64,000 nt of DNA. Source: Prorocentrum cordatum. Lineage: Eukaryota; Sar; Dinophyceae; Prorocentrales; Prorocentraceae. A program made the position numbers and the translations under genes. The stretch covers positions 399,600 through 463,599 of the forward strand of contig CAUYUJ010002736.1 of the NCBI GenBank assembly GCA_963575745.1. Direction: 5' to 3'. Shown piece after piece: positions 11,917 through 22,100 of this stretch. The notes below the pieces were generated by a model. That model was given only the letters and a program-made list of their open reading frames with translations, ran no database searches and was not told where the DNA came from. The stretch's first letter is position 1; every line of letters starts with the position of its first letter.

Positions 11917-13041
11917 ATGTTTAATGCTGATGATCCTGCCATTACGGTGCCACCGCCCCCCCGAGAAGTCGAGGACGCCCCGCGCTTTGACTCTGAGGCC
12001 GATTTCGAAGATGACGGTCCTGGGGGTCTGTATGTGGGTGATGTGCCGTTGGTAGTTGACGGCAGGGACCCTCAGCGCGACTCCCATCCTGCAGACGCAA
12101 ACCAAAAACTGGGACTCGCACAACTTGCGTATCGCGTGGACAGACAGTCCAACTTCTCAGCGGCTAAGCCGCGCGAGAAGGTTCCAGGGCAAGGGCAACT
12201 TCTTGCCCGAACAATTCAAACTTTGGACACGATGGAATACTTTGAAGACAGACGGTATGTTGCTGGACTTTCAAAAGAAGAGTTAACTCAAATACTTCCG
12301 TTGACAGGCCGTCGAAAGACATGTAGTATACGAGTTGTTCTTTATTATGACCCTGATTATGCGCCTATAACCCGAGTGTGGGTCACAGACCCAGACCCAA
12401 AATGCAGTGCCCAATGGCTAGAGAAGTTTATTGAGTCTACCAATCCCGGAGTACATCCTGGACGGTGGTTCAACATGAATCAAGCCCAGCGCCGACAGGC
12501 CGTGGAACAGTACAAGGCAGAAAAGCGAGGGTTCTTCGGTATAGAGGGTCCCGGTCCTTGTCTCGGTCTCCAGCGCGACATCGGTCTAGATGTGGACGAC
12601 CCGCCGACCCCGCCCGATCCCGCAGTGGCTCAGCCACTTGCGGCCCTCCTCGAAGCTAGGCTAACTGCACCTAAGGTGGCTGAGCAGCTACGCCGGATAC
12701 AAAATTGCAGCCTGTGCTACACCCCTGGCAGTGGGCGAGGGGCGGCGTCGCGAAACACCCGGGGCTGTCGAGCCACATCTGAGACTGACGATTCATCAGG
12801 AGAAGATGTTCCCGAAGAACACCTGTCGGATGACGAGGACATTTGGTGGAAACAGACATGGTATGGAGGCGCTATTGCAAGAGACGGGCTACCCTCCGGC
12901 TCAGCCGGTAGGGGTCCCTTGTCCGATGATGATAACGGAAAATCTGAGGACGACGGTGGGGCAAGCCAGACCTCGAGTCCGGCGGCCGCCGCGTCGCGGC
13001 GAAGCGTGCCTCGCACGCCATTAAAGGTCACTCAGTTGTAG
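11917..13041 (+). CDS. integrase-reverse transcriptase linker ORF
   Basis: A frame of 374 codons with ATG 12 bp after the integrase stop, one frame over. The acidic N-terminus is followed by a region that reads like a folded domain (FEDRRYVAGLSKEEL, RVWVTDPDPK; about 12230-12560) and a long low-complexity tail rich in Asp, Glu, Ser and Pro. Copia polyproteins have a variable linker here; this one is long. Palindromes at 12162-12170, 12620-12643 and 12898-12906 lie inside the frame. No enzymatic motif is recognised. Confidence 0.55.
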   Translation: MFNADDPAITVPPPPREVEDAPRFDSEADFEDDGPGGLYVGDVPLVVDGRDPQRDSHPADANQKLGLAQLAYRVDRQSNFSAAKPREKVPGQGQLLARTIQTLDTMEYFEDRRYVAGLSKEELTQILPLTGRRKTCSIRVVLYYDPDYAPITRVWVTDPDPKCSAQWLEKFIESTNPGVHPGRWFNMNQAQRRQAVEQYKAEKRGFFGIEGPGPCLGLQRDIGLDVDDPPTPPDPAVAQPLAALLEARLTAPKVAEQLRRIQNCSLCYTPGSGRGAASRNTRGCRATSETDDSSGEDVPEEHLSDDEDIWWKQTWYGGAIARDGLPSGSAGRGPLSDDDNGKSEDDGGASQTSSPAAAASRRSVPRTPLKVTQL

Positions 13042-13073
13042 ATATATGTCGTCGTGACAAAGAAAGATTTGAT

Positions 13074-14649
13074 TTGCAATGCTTCTATAATCCATTTACT
13101 GATTTAGTATCCGTCATTGATGAACCCTCCCAACTTCCCAGTGACTGGCATTGTGCCCGCATAGATGCCGCTGTTGCCAGATCTGTCTCGACAGACCAGG
13201 CCAAGGCAAACAAAGACGCTCAAGCTGCCTTGAGGAAAGAGCGGGACAGATTGCGCGACATTGGCACGTGGATAGAGGATGGTGTTCGAGAATATTCCGA
13301 TGTTGTTGCCGAACCCAAAGGGAAAATAGCCCATTTTGGCAGTTTATTTGCGATCCTTGTTGAAAAGAACTCAGATTTGCCGCTAGGACACAAAGACCGT
13401 AAGTACAAAGGACGGGTAGTCTTTGACGGTTCAAGTGTCAGAGATCAATTCAAGGACGCGGCATTATTTCAGGAACTTTCCAGCAGCCCCGCGACCATGC
13501 AGGCCAGCAAAGCAGCTGATACCTACGGGCTGTTTGAATGCCATAGCATCGAACAAGCTGATGCTCGACAAGCTTGCACGCAGTCGAAATTGGGAGGCAC
13601 TCCTACTTGGGTTTTCTTGCCTCGCGACGAATGGCCCACAGCATGTTCCAACATGCGGAACCCCGTATGTCCACTGTGCTTATCGCTGCGCGGGCACCCT
13701 GATTCGGGCGGACATTGGGAACAGCATTGTGCGGGACATGTCACGGCGAAAGGCTTTGTGAAATGTAGCCCGTGGCGTAGCTGTTATCACCGCAAAGAAA
13801 TGCAAATCTTCTTGATCATCTATGTCGATGATTTCAGACTGTCGGGACCTGCCGACAAGCTAGCCCAGGGATGGAAGTGACTTCAAGAACCTTCGGAAAA
13901 TTGCCCTACGGGCATAGAAATAGATCGTCCAACGGCTGTTGGACGATATTTAGGATGCGAGCATAGGTTATCAACTCAGACAATTGAGTGGCACGGGGAA
14001 GTGCCTGCGACACTTGGCCCGCCTCCTCCCAAAGTTAAGAAAAACGCCTCCGTCGCAGATGAGAGTAGTGAGGAGGAAACGGGGGGGGGGCTCGGCGTCT
14101 CAGACGACCGAGCCATATCAGCCGAGAGAACCAAAACTAGCGAAAGTCATCGAATACGATATGACAGAGTTCTTTGATTCCTGTGTTACATTATACGCTC
14201 AATTGACGGACGCAGACCAGGCTACATATCCGGCCGCGGGTACCCCGTTCGGTCCTGAATTTACCGACTTAGAAGATGGACAGGGCTGCCCCAGAGGAGA
14301 AATTTACTCCCCAGCTGAGGAGGCTATAGCGTCAGCGTTACAGATTAATGTTGATACCAGCCCACCTGACCAGGAGATAGAGGTGCTTGGCCTTGATGCC
14401 GCAGCAGCTAGCCCTGATGACCCTGAGCCACCGACTCAGTCGGGTGCGCTTCAACCCATTGCAGCAAAGTTGTTGATGAAGATACTTTACGGGGCGAGAA
14501 TGGCCAGATACGACTTACTCCGCGCTGTGTTTCAAACTGCCAGTTGCATCACAAAGTGGACAGAAAAAACAAGTCATGGACATCTTCCGCCTCATACGTT
14601 ACAACATAAAATGTACATCCCATTATCGGATGACTTCGTGGGTGGGTGA
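13074..14649 (+). pseudogene. Ty1/copia reverse transcriptase, frameshifted
   Basis: This domain copies the RNA genome into DNA. The first part (to 13880) has YKGRVVFDG, QADARQACTQSKL with the motif-A Asp, VFLPRDEWP, and the catalytic YVDD in LIIYVDDFRLSG (about 13815-13850). The frame stops at 13880. After a shift, 13984-14649 carries an acidic insertion and then LMKILYGARMARYDLLRAV and IPLSDDF, the conserved stretch between reverse transcriptase and RNase H in copia. The acidic insertion of about 110 residues is unusual. Catalytic residues are kept but the reading frame is broken at least once. Confidence 0.88.
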
Positions 14650-15343
14650 CAAAAAGGAGGACGTTCTATTAAAACAATACTCTGATGCAGATCTGGCGAG
14701 TGACATTCGAACACACAGGAGCACGAGCGTTAGTTATCAAGATATTTGGGGCCCGTATACACGGGCAGGCCAATCGATGAGTTCGCAATGACAAACATGC
14801 GTATCTCACAGTACACCTGAGGCTGAGATCGTCGCGGCCGACTTTGCGTTGCGCAAGGAGCTGCGCGCGGCGTTACCGCTGTGGGAGATCCTGCTGGATA
14901 GACCAGTGCGATGTTTATTCTTGGAAGACAACCAAGCAGTTTGCAAGGTCATTAAGGCAGGCGGACCGATGAAATTGATGCATCTACCGAGAACACATAG
15001 AAATGATGCAGCAGCTGTTTCCGAACAATTTGTTCGTGGCCTCGTTCAATTACAATGCGAAAGAACGCAACGTGAGGCTGCTGATATTGGAACAAAACGA
15101 TTTGTTGACCCTATGGCATGGGTCAAGGTTTTGTATCTTGCCAACATTGCGACGCCTAAGTTCTGGGCCGCTAAGAGGTACCAAGATTATCTTGACTCAA
15201 TGTTTTCTGACGGACTTCCCCTGAAACCAGGGCCTTGCGGAGAGGAGCTGCTATACCCAGTAAAAAGTCAAACAAAAAGAAAAAGCGCCTCAACAAAGGA
15301 AAACCCGCTGTGGCTGCCCCCGGCCAAGCCGAGGAGGCATTAG
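14650..15343 (+). pseudogene. Ty1/copia RNase H domain, frameshifted
   Basis: RNase H removes the RNA strand of the hybrid. SDADLASDIRTHRSTS (about 14678-14730) holds the first catalytic Asp and the copia R-STS signature; PEAEIVAADFALRKEL (about 14816-14865) the Glu; LEDNQAVCKVI (about 14922-14955) the second Asp; and REAADIGTKRF (about 15073-15105) the final Asp. A TGA near 14789 separates the first part from the rest in the same frame. Ends at 15343, overlapping the next frame. Confidence 0.87.
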
Positions 15344-15960
15344 CGATAGCGAATGCAATCGGCTCAGCTGGTGACACAGGTAATATCACTCCTCTGAAGG
15401 GCAAAGAAGGTTACAGCAGCAACTCCGAGAAAACGAGAGCGATCGAGAACACAACCAAAAGAAGCTCTGATCGTGAAATGAAAACCATGTTTGGAATATC
15501 GGATCGTGAAAGCGAGCCAGAGCCTTCCATGAGGCCTGAAGATATGGATGATGTTCCTAGCGAAAACCGCCCGCTTCCTAATCCGCACTCTGCGGTGGCT
15601 GCCAACTTCTCCGACAAAAGGGATGAATGGGTGAGACAAGGACAGAGTTTGAAACGATACCACTATGTCCCGAGACTTGTCACATTCATGCGGGCAATCG
15701 GCGATTGCCCCGTCGAACTCAATAAATTGGATGGTAAACGTCGCACTTATGCCGTCAATTCCAAACAAGGTTTGACGATAGACCGCATCGATACTTGGCG
15801 TGACGAGGAAAGCAGGTATCATCACCCATTTGAATGCGACTCAGATGGCGATTCTAGCGACGGTGATTATTGCCATAGCAGATGGACGGGATACACAGAG
15901 TTAAGGTCCGAGAAGATTGCGCCCCGGCCACTCAGTGGACCGGGGGAAGATTTTTGTTAG
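15235..15960 (+). CDS. post-pol ORF1, unrecognised
   Basis: Open for 241 codons; the frame begins at TTG, with the first ATG at 15478. It overlaps the RNase H frame by about 109 bp and may be joined to it by a -1 shift. The N-terminus is Lys-rich, followed by an acidic linker and a segment (about 15610-15830) containing VPRLVTFMRAIG and TYAVNSKQGL that reads like a small folded domain. The C-terminus overlaps ORF2 by 79 bp. No family is recognised. Confidence 0.5.
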   Translation: MRRGAAIPSKKSNKKKKRLNKGKPAVAAPGQAEEALAIANAIGSAGDTGNITPLKGKEGYSSNSEKTRAIENTTKRSSDREMKTMFGISDRESEPEPSMRPEDMDDVPSENRPLPNPHSAVAANFSDKRDEWVRQGQSLKRYHYVPRLVTFMRAIGDCPVELNKLDGKRRTYAVNSKQGLTIDRIDTWRDEESRYHHPFECDSDGDSSDGDYCHSRWTGYTELRSEKIAPRPLSGPGEDFC

Positions 15961-17069
15961 AATACTGTTGCGGCCCCCAAAGCAGAATAGGAGACTCGAA
16001 GAATTTCGTTGACAACTCATGTAAAGTGATTCGATACACCGAGAAGGAAGACATGAGGACGGATGAGGGACTAAAAATAGCGTTGAACGATATAGCTACG
16101 TTCAAGGGAAAACATATCACACTATGGGGCTCCATGCCGTGTGCAGGTGGTTCCCCCTGGCAATGCGTGAACGAGGCGCATTATTTCCGTACTGGAAACC
16201 ATAGGGCTATGCGTAGGCTTCGGGGTATTAGAACCGACTTCCGATACTTGTTTTGGAATTTCCGTGAGTTTGCCTGCGCTGTGCGCAAAGCGGGGGGCGT
16301 TGTATGTATTGAATGGCCGACCCAATGCAATTATTGGAGAGATCCTCAGGTACAGAGTTTTCTTCGAGAAGCAGGCTTTGTCAAGACGGCGGTGCACGGG
16401 TGCGCATGCGGATCGAAGGATAGCAAGGGTAATTTCATGAAAAAGCCCTGGACGATAGCCACCACCTCTCCGATTGTGGCGGACGGGTTAGAGCGTAGGT
16501 GTGATGGCACGCACGAGCATGTTGAGGCTAGAGGACGAGAGTGTAAGAGCGCTGAAGATAACACTGATGATTTTGCCAAGCAGTTTCATTTCGCCGTTGC
16601 CAATGCCGCAGAGAGAGTTGTGTCGTCTCGTCGTCGTCCTACTTCTTCCCGCAATCCTATTTGCGCCGCTGCCGTTTCGGCTCGACAGCCTGCGCTGGCT
16701 GCCCCGCGACCGGCCCCCCGTAGAGGCGAGCGGTTGCCTTGCGGCGACTGCTCGAATCTCGCTTGCCGCGGTCTCTGCGCGCCGGAGAGATCAACGACTG
16801 AACCCATGTGCCGATCGCTGAGGAAGAAGGCGGTTGTGCCACCGGGTGAAGACGTGATCTCGATCCATTTTGATGACATCGTGGACGGGTTTGATTCCGA
16901 CGATGTTGGAGACGAGAGCAAAAGGGAAGAGAAATACAACAATGCTCTTCCCGCCACAATTCGAAAAGCCTCGACGCCGGCTCAGCCGAGCGGGAAGGCT
17001 TGCCCACCGGCTCAGCCGGATGGGACAAGAAACAATCACTTTAGCCCAAATGACATTGTCCGAGATTGA
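15882..17069 (+). CDS. post-pol ORF2: class-I methyltransferase-like protein
   Basis: 395 codons from ATG 15882. LEYCCGPQSRIG (about 15955-15990) resembles the SAM-binding motif I; ITLWGSMPCAGGSPWQ (about 16117-16165) puts a Pro-Cys in a position like motif IV of C5-cytosine methyltransferases; GGVVCIEWPTQ (about 16294-16325) resembles motif VI. Order and spacing (motif I to Pro-Cys about 55 residues, to motif VI about 60 more) fit a compact Rossmann methyltransferase. The C-terminal third is low complexity, with a small Cys cluster (about 16738-16800) and two palindrome-derived Pro-Ala-Gln-Pro stretches. DNA methyltransferases are known in some dinoflagellate retroelements; membership in that group is inference. 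Confidence 0.5.
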   Translation: MDGIHRVKVREDCAPATQWTGGRFLLEYCCGPQSRIGDSKNFVDNSCKVIRYTEKEDMRTDEGLKIALNDIATFKGKHITLWGSMPCAGGSPWQCVNEAHYFRTGNHRAMRRLRGIRTDFRYLFWNFREFACAVRKAGGVVCIEWPTQCNYWRDPQVQSFLREAGFVKTAVHGCACGSKDSKGNFMKKPWTIATTSPIVADGLERRCDGTHEHVEARGRECKSAEDNTDDFAKQFHFAVANAAERVVSSRRRPTSSRNPICAAAVSARQPALAAPRPAPRRGERLPCGDCSNLACRGLCAPERSTTEPMCRSLRKKAVVPPGEDVISIHFDDIVDGFDSDDVGDESKREEKYNNALPATIRKASTPAQPSGKACPPAQPDGTRNNHFSPNDIVRD

Positions 17070-17811
17070 TACTGAAATCGAAACTGATGTCGAGACTATC
17101 AATCAGGGAACAAATGCTCAGAAAAGGACAGCTGAGACTGCCCCCCAGGACAACGCTCGCTCAAAGAAAGCGGCTGACCCCAATGCTGAAGACATCGATT
17201 CATGGAGAAACAAAGCGATCTTCACGTGCCTCCCTGACAAACTAAGGGAATGGTCCCGACCGGGACCCAGAGACGGGGCCACTAAGTTTGCGCCGCCACA
17301 AGGCTGGAGTTGGCGCTGCACGATGTGGAAGAACGACATACTCTATACGAGGAGTGACGCGGTCGTGACTGCATTGAAGGCGGACCTGGAATCAACGTCA
17401 CAGACGATATTCCAGCGTTTTTACTCCCAGGTCTCGCAAGATCCATGGACTGTACATTGGACTATGTTTGAGCGGAAGGCCACTTGCCGTTTCGATTGTG
17501 CCCCTTTTGACGTCGACCAATTCCCCGTGGGAGCGTTCTTTCAGACGTATCCTGATGAGAAGACGACGCTGATCAGTAGGGTGCACGCGAACCCCCCAGG
17601 GGGGCATCGTGGCATAGTACGACCGCTCGAGCCGGGAGAAGTGTTTGGTCCTACCATCGGCCCAGCCGTTCGGCACGAGACCCCCTGGGGAAACTACGCG
17701 AGCGTGCCGGTGGGGGATCACTGGAGAAAAGCCCCCCCACAGGTTTGGATTGACGTTGGGGGGCCTTCCCCCCGAAAGCCTCCCCAGGGCTCAGCCACTG
17801 GGGAAGAATGA
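17050..17811 (+). CDS. post-pol ORF3, unrecognised
   Basis: ATG 17050 overlaps the end of ORF2 by 20 bp, an arrangement that suggests re-initiation. The frame is also open upstream from 16870. The first 60 residues are acidic/basic low complexity; the rest looks folded, with several Trp-rich segments (PPQGWSWRCTMW, DPWTVHWTMFERK) and Cys pairs. It ends in a palindrome (17788-17796). Seven base pairs separate it from ORF4. No family is recognised. Confidence 0.5.
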   Translation: MTLSEIDTEIETDVETINQGTNAQKRTAETAPQDNARSKKAADPNAEDIDSWRNKAIFTCLPDKLREWSRPGPRDGATKFAPPQGWSWRCTMWKNDILYTRSDAVVTALKADLESTSQTIFQRFYSQVSQDPWTVHWTMFERKATCRFDCAPFDVDQFPVGAFFQTYPDEKTTLISRVHANPPGGHRGIVRPLEPGEVFGPTIGPAVRHETPWGNYASVPVGDHWRKAPPQVWIDVGGPSPRKPPQGSATGEE

Positions 17812-17817
17812 GGAACG

Positions 17818-18378
17818 ATGTTCGCTCTTCCAGTGGTCAAAGGAAAATACAGCGTACCGGTGCACGTGGTCGAGGAAGCCCTTGCCGCCACCGCAAAGGT
17901 GGCATGCTTCGAGGATGCACCCAAGCAGGCCGCGCACTGGAGGAGAAGACAACGTCCCTGGAAGAGGCCGCATAATTTCGAGGAATGGCTTGCTGGAGAC
18001 GGACTCGACCCAGGTGCGGATGAGGACTCACCGCAAAAGAAGCCGAGGACTGCAACGAAGGCGCCCGACGACCCGATCGCCGTGGATAGCCAACCAGCAG
18101 TCGCGGGCAATAATCAGCCATCATTGGATGACCCTGGGGCCGGGGAACAGGTGGCCGGCGAACCACCTGCCGGCCAGCCTCCCTACATCGAAAACCCTCC
18201 TGGCTTAGCCAGTGGGGGTAGCGGCGGTGCACCGCCCCACGGCTCAGCCGGCGGGGATGGGGAGCAGCCACCATCTGGCGGGGTTCCTTCAGGAAATGAC
18301 CCACCCCCAGGGGGGGGGGATGGGGGCGGACCGCCGGACTCGGGACCCGCAGCGACAGAGCCTGAGCCCGAAGACTGA
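17818..18378 (+). CDS. post-pol ORF4: small basic head with Pro/Gly-rich tail
   Basis: 186 codons from ATG 17818, seven bases after the ORF3 stop and in the same frame. The first 75 residues include a basic cluster (HWRRRQRPWKRP) and a possible nuclear signal (KKPRT). The remaining 110 residues are disordered, rich in Pro, Gly, Asp and Glu, and contain two palindromes (18202-18210, 18241-18249) read as Gly-Leu-Ala-Ser-Gly and Gly-Ser-Ala-Gly. The function is unknown. Confidence 0.45.
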   Translation: MFALPVVKGKYSVPVHVVEEALAATAKVACFEDAPKQAAHWRRRQRPWKRPHNFEEWLAGDGLDPGADEDSPQKKPRTATKAPDDPIAVDSQPAVAGNNQPSLDDPGAGEQVAGEPPAGQPPYIENPPGLASGGSGGAPPHGSAGGDGEQPPSGGVPSGNDPPPGGGDGGGPPDSGPAATEPEPED

Positions 18379-18423
18379 CCTTACCTCGGTCGTGGCCCCT
18401 GGAACGTTCTCGAGTATCTTCGG

Positions 18424-19604
18424 ATGCAAGGGAGGTTCGGGCGCGACCCGAAACCCCCCCAAAATGGATGGCGAGAAAAGGTGGAGGAAATCCTGGAAAT
18501 CTATATGGAGGTCACGGACCCGAAGATGACATTTTGGTCGAATAGCCTGACTTTTGTCAAGAAATGTCAGGCGATCACAAAGATCGCCGAAGTCAATGGT
18601 CACTCGTGGATTCCGTTCACGGGAGAAGACCTTGCCGCTATGTCGTCCACGGGGAAACCTGTGACGGATTTCTGTCGCCCGCTGAGTCAGATGCGGAATG
18701 GGTCGCATCATAGTTGGTCAAGTTCTATTCATATTATTTCTGATTCTACGATTGTGTTCAAAGACGCATCAGGGGCGCCTAAGTCGAGCCTTATGCCTGA
18801 ATACAACCTGCGACAATCAGTGTTCGGAAGTGCACAGGCAGCTATGAATGGAGCACAAATCAAAGGTATTGCCGGCACCTCCGCAAGCTTTCGGTGGGGT
18901 GACCAATGGGCTTATGAAGAAGGGGCACACACTCCAATTCGCTTCACTTTCTGGAATTTCAACGACATAGTCGACAATTCTGGCAAATTGTATGGAGTCG
19001 GTAGTGGACCCAAAAGATATGAGAACCCGTTCGCATTTGCAGGGGGCCTCAGACAGATGATAAAGGACGCCGTGGATTTGATCGATGATATAATGCAACG
19101 GTCCCATGAGGGGACTTTCTAGATATAATGTACATCGGCGGGGACTCGAAGTGCTGGCAAGAAGGCGATAGCGGCGTCGGTCCGATGTGGGACGATGTTG
19201 CCACTATGGTCCGAGCCAGAATGAATCGTCGGATTGAACACTACAAAACAATAGGACTGTTCCCCAGAATAATGATCCTTGACGGTGTCAGCCTCTACCG
19301 CCAGCTTAAGCACCGCCCAGGGGACGTTTTCCATTACAGTGCTAGCCACCAGGACTATGAGTGAGGAATCGTTGACCGATAAAGAGTTCCCAGCCGTTTC
19401 AAACGGGACTGGAGGTGGCGCTATACACTCGTTTCGTTTTATTCAAATGAATTTAAAGACTTCCTTGAAAAGGGGGCTGCTTATGGTGATTTCTTCCCAT
19501 GGACGGATGATGCTCACTTTTTGCCCCGCGGAGAAATCTTCTGTCCTGGAATGCTATCAGAGGGAAAGACCCAGAGACCGGCGACAGGGAGTGCAAAACG
19601 ATGA
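18424..19604 (+). pseudogene. post-pol ORF5: SGNH-hydrolase-like, broken
   Basis: The first part (232 codons from ATG 18424) has IHIISDSTIVF, like the nucleophile block of SGNH/GDSL hydrolases (Ser of the G-D-S motif, Gly replaced by Ser), then IKGIAGTSA, then TFWNFNDIVD, like the N-D block. Near 19110, in a GGGG run, the frame shifts; the new frame codes about 85 residues to TGA 19362-19364, meets TAA 19380-19382, and reopens with WTDDAHFLPRGE (19500-19535), which fits the final Asp-x-x-His block. Order and spacing support an esterase-like fold, but distance from known families makes this inference. Confidence 0.42.
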
Positions 19605-19608
19605 GCCA

Positions 19609-21069
19609 ATGCGTGCTGCACCCAAAGAATTCAACAAAGCAGCGCCGACGGTGATACCGAGCGGCCTAGCTGTTTCGGCGAGTAGTGCAACGCCAGGTGG
19701 CATAGCGGCCCCTGTATTTACTGAAGTATCGGCCGGGCAACCCGGCGCTGTTACTGCGACCGATAAGCCCAAACCCGTCGGCCCAGCCGACGCGGGCTCT
19801 GGTTCTAGCGCGAGAACGGCTCAATCACCGCGCGCCCTTCCGCTGGCCCCTCCAACCAATGCCAAAGAAATCGAGACACCTGGGGGAACAGCAGAAATAA
19901 CCATCCGTGAGAAATGCCCGGAGGGTAAACTGTCTAGGCTCAGTAAGGACTACAAGTTTCCGAGGAGGCAGAAAGATGGATGCCCTGGAGAGGTGGATTT
20001 TTTTTGGCCGTACCATCAAGATTATCAGCAGATGAAGAATCTGCTTGTAAAAGATGCAAAGACAGGAAAGATTACTCATTCTGACTTCCTTTGCCCATGT
20101 ACGGTTGCCAGCGGCAAACTTCACCGGGGTATGATGCCTTTTAACGCATGCCCTGGGGAAGAGGGACGTGCTGCTGAGATCGCCGAGGGAAGAGAGCCTG
20201 CTCAAAGCTGGCAACGGAAAAAGATTCTGGAAGATGGTAATAGCCAAGCGTGGCTTGCCTACCAGATGCTTCAGGAGACGACGAGAGTTCCGCCGATGAC
20301 ACGGAACTATCTAGTGCCGAACTGGGCTCGTTTCTCCAGGATCAAAGCAGATAGATCGGTATCAAAGCGGACAGCCACAGTGGCTGACCGCTTGAATTTG
20401 GCCCAGAGGACGACATCCCATAGAGTTGGCAAAGCTCACTGTGTTGAATTATCGTTGCCTTTCTTCGTAACAAAAGAGAAGCTTGCGGAAGTCTCAGACT
20501 CATCCGCCGGGTGGTCAAAACAGTCACATGGTACGTCAGTGACTACCCTTCATGCTGCTTTGGAGGGCCATCAATTGCTTCCATCAAATCCCAAATACGG
20601 TGGAAGCGTGAAAACAAATGTGGTTGGGGTGTATTCATTTCCGTGTTCTGACAATCCCAACACTCACACCACGTACTCCATTGCGGAGGAGACCTTTGGA
20701 GATGGCATTTGGGTCACGGCTGAGATTGTCTACTATGCCAAGACGACAAAATCCGTTAAAGGATCACCGATCCAGTACGTGAGTAATCCAGAGACTGATG
20801 TTTTATGCGAGTTGAGACTCTATCATTGGGCCGCAGCAGCACTGTGGGGTACTGATGCGTGGACACATTTGCTGCATATTGCCAGAGATAACAAAGGGAA
20901 CCTGGAAGTGGACTTTGAGTTCGAAAGGTATCGAGATCAAGATCGGACTGAAGCCGCGGACAAAGTCCGGGATGCTCAAAAGGCCTGGGTCCCAGGCTTG
21001 ACTTCTATCGAATGGCAAAAGGGAGAGAGCCCCTATTTGAGGGGCCAAGGCGAAACAGACGAAGATTAA
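19609..21069 (+). CDS. post-pol ORF6, large unrecognised protein
   Basis: The frame is open from 19279, but its first 110 codons overlap the preceding broken gene, so ATG 19609 is preferred; ATG 19357 is possible. About 486 codons. An Ala/Pro/Ser-rich N-terminal 90 residues with a palindrome (19777-19791) precede a folded-looking region with Cys-containing segments (EKCPEGKL, SDFLCPCTV), aromatic-rich strands and a basic stretch. ORF7 starts four bases after the stop. No family is recognised; the length and lack of stops suggest selection until recently. Confidence 0.55.
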   Translation: MRAAPKEFNKAAPTVIPSGLAVSASSATPGGIAAPVFTEVSAGQPGAVTATDKPKPVGPADAGSGSSARTAQSPRALPLAPPTNAKEIETPGGTAEITIREKCPEGKLSRLSKDYKFPRRQKDGCPGEVDFFWPYHQDYQQMKNLLVKDAKTGKITHSDFLCPCTVASGKLHRGMMPFNACPGEEGRAAEIAEGREPAQSWQRKKILEDGNSQAWLAYQMLQETTRVPPMTRNYLVPNWARFSRIKADRSVSKRTATVADRLNLAQRTTSHRVGKAHCVELSLPFFVTKEKLAEVSDSSAGWSKQSHGTSVTTLHAALEGHQLLPSNPKYGGSVKTNVVGVYSFPCSDNPNTHTTYSIAEETFGDGIWVTAEIVYYAKTTKSVKGSPIQYVSNPETDVLCELRLYHWAAAALWGTDAWTHLLHIARDNKGNLEVDFEFERYRDQDRTEAADKVRDAQKAWVPGLTSIEWQKGESPYLRGQGETDED

Positions 21070-21073
21070 TGCG

Positions 21074-22072
21074 ATGATATCTGGCCTTGGCTCCAAGAAA
21101 GGAGTCAGACTGACCAAGATCCACGCGATGCATAGGGGCGAGGCCTCGGGAAGATCAGTTCAGTTGTTTGAGCAGAATAGACAGGAGAAGGAAAGGGCAG
21201 CTGAAGAGGACGAAGAGGAGCCGGCGGCTAAGCCGCCCGGCACTCCGTTCTCAATTGATAAATAGGATGTTCCCGACCTAGGAAAGGCATCTGCGAAGCC
21301 AGAGAGGACCTACAAAGCGCCGCCCCCTAGGGCTGCCAGTCGGCCCCCTGTTCCTAGGCCTCCCCCTCTTGGTGGACCGACAGAAATTCCCGCCAGGAAG
21401 GCCCCGCCGGCGGTTCATACTCCAACGAACCCTCCGGACCATCGGCCGAATCTCACTAGGCAGGAACATGCTCCACCTGCGAAAGAGATTTCTCCCAGGA
21501 AGGCCCCTCCACCGAGGCTCGATCCCAGGGCGGGGGACTTAGGTCAACCGCCAGCGAAGATGCCTCGATTCGATGGAGACCCCGCTGCGCCTATGACTGC
21601 CCGGCCACCGGCTAAGTCGAGTGGCGCAGACGCAGTTGGCAGCGGGCCTTGGAGGCCGAGTGTTCGTGACCCCCCGCCCAAATTAAACATATTCATCGGG
21701 GCCAATGTTTCTGGCTCCCCGCCTGTGGCTCAGAGCCCTCAGGGAAATGAGCTTCGCCCCAAACAGGCGCCCTCCAAACGGGCGCCCAGTTGGGCCAGAC
21801 ACCGGGGCGATCCGCCTCATATCGAAGGCAATACCACGGGTGAACGGTCCCAGCCAGCGCGCGCCCCACATGCCAAGGCGAAGGCTGCCTCAGCTGAAGC
21901 TGGCGCTCCTGGAAGAGATGGAAACGACGATCTATTGGATATGCACGACGCAAACCCCGCGGCTCAGTCGGACGGGGATCATTCATCCCAGGATTCGCCT
22001 AATTTGGAGGGGAACGATGACACTACTTCTATCTTTACTAACACTAAAAGAGGTTTCATGTATGCATTTTGA
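21074..22072 (+). pseudogene. post-pol ORF7: Pro-rich disordered protein with one TAG
   Basis: ATG 21074 starts 63 codons rich in Glu and Arg, ending at TAG 21263-21265. The same frame then runs open for about 268 codons to 22072 with Pro, Arg and Ala repeats (RKAPP seen twice near 21400 and 21500). The stop is directly preceded by a palindrome-derived Ala-Lys-Pro (21226-21234). With the stop read through, the protein would be about 332 residues, mostly disordered. No enzymatic motif. Confidence 0.45.
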
Positions 22073-22100
22073 GCTCCGAGAGCCAGATCGGCGTTGAGAA

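Noticed and set aside
15003-15224. Alternative frame inside RNase H
   Set aside because: Shadow of the RNase H frame, which carries the catalytic motifs.
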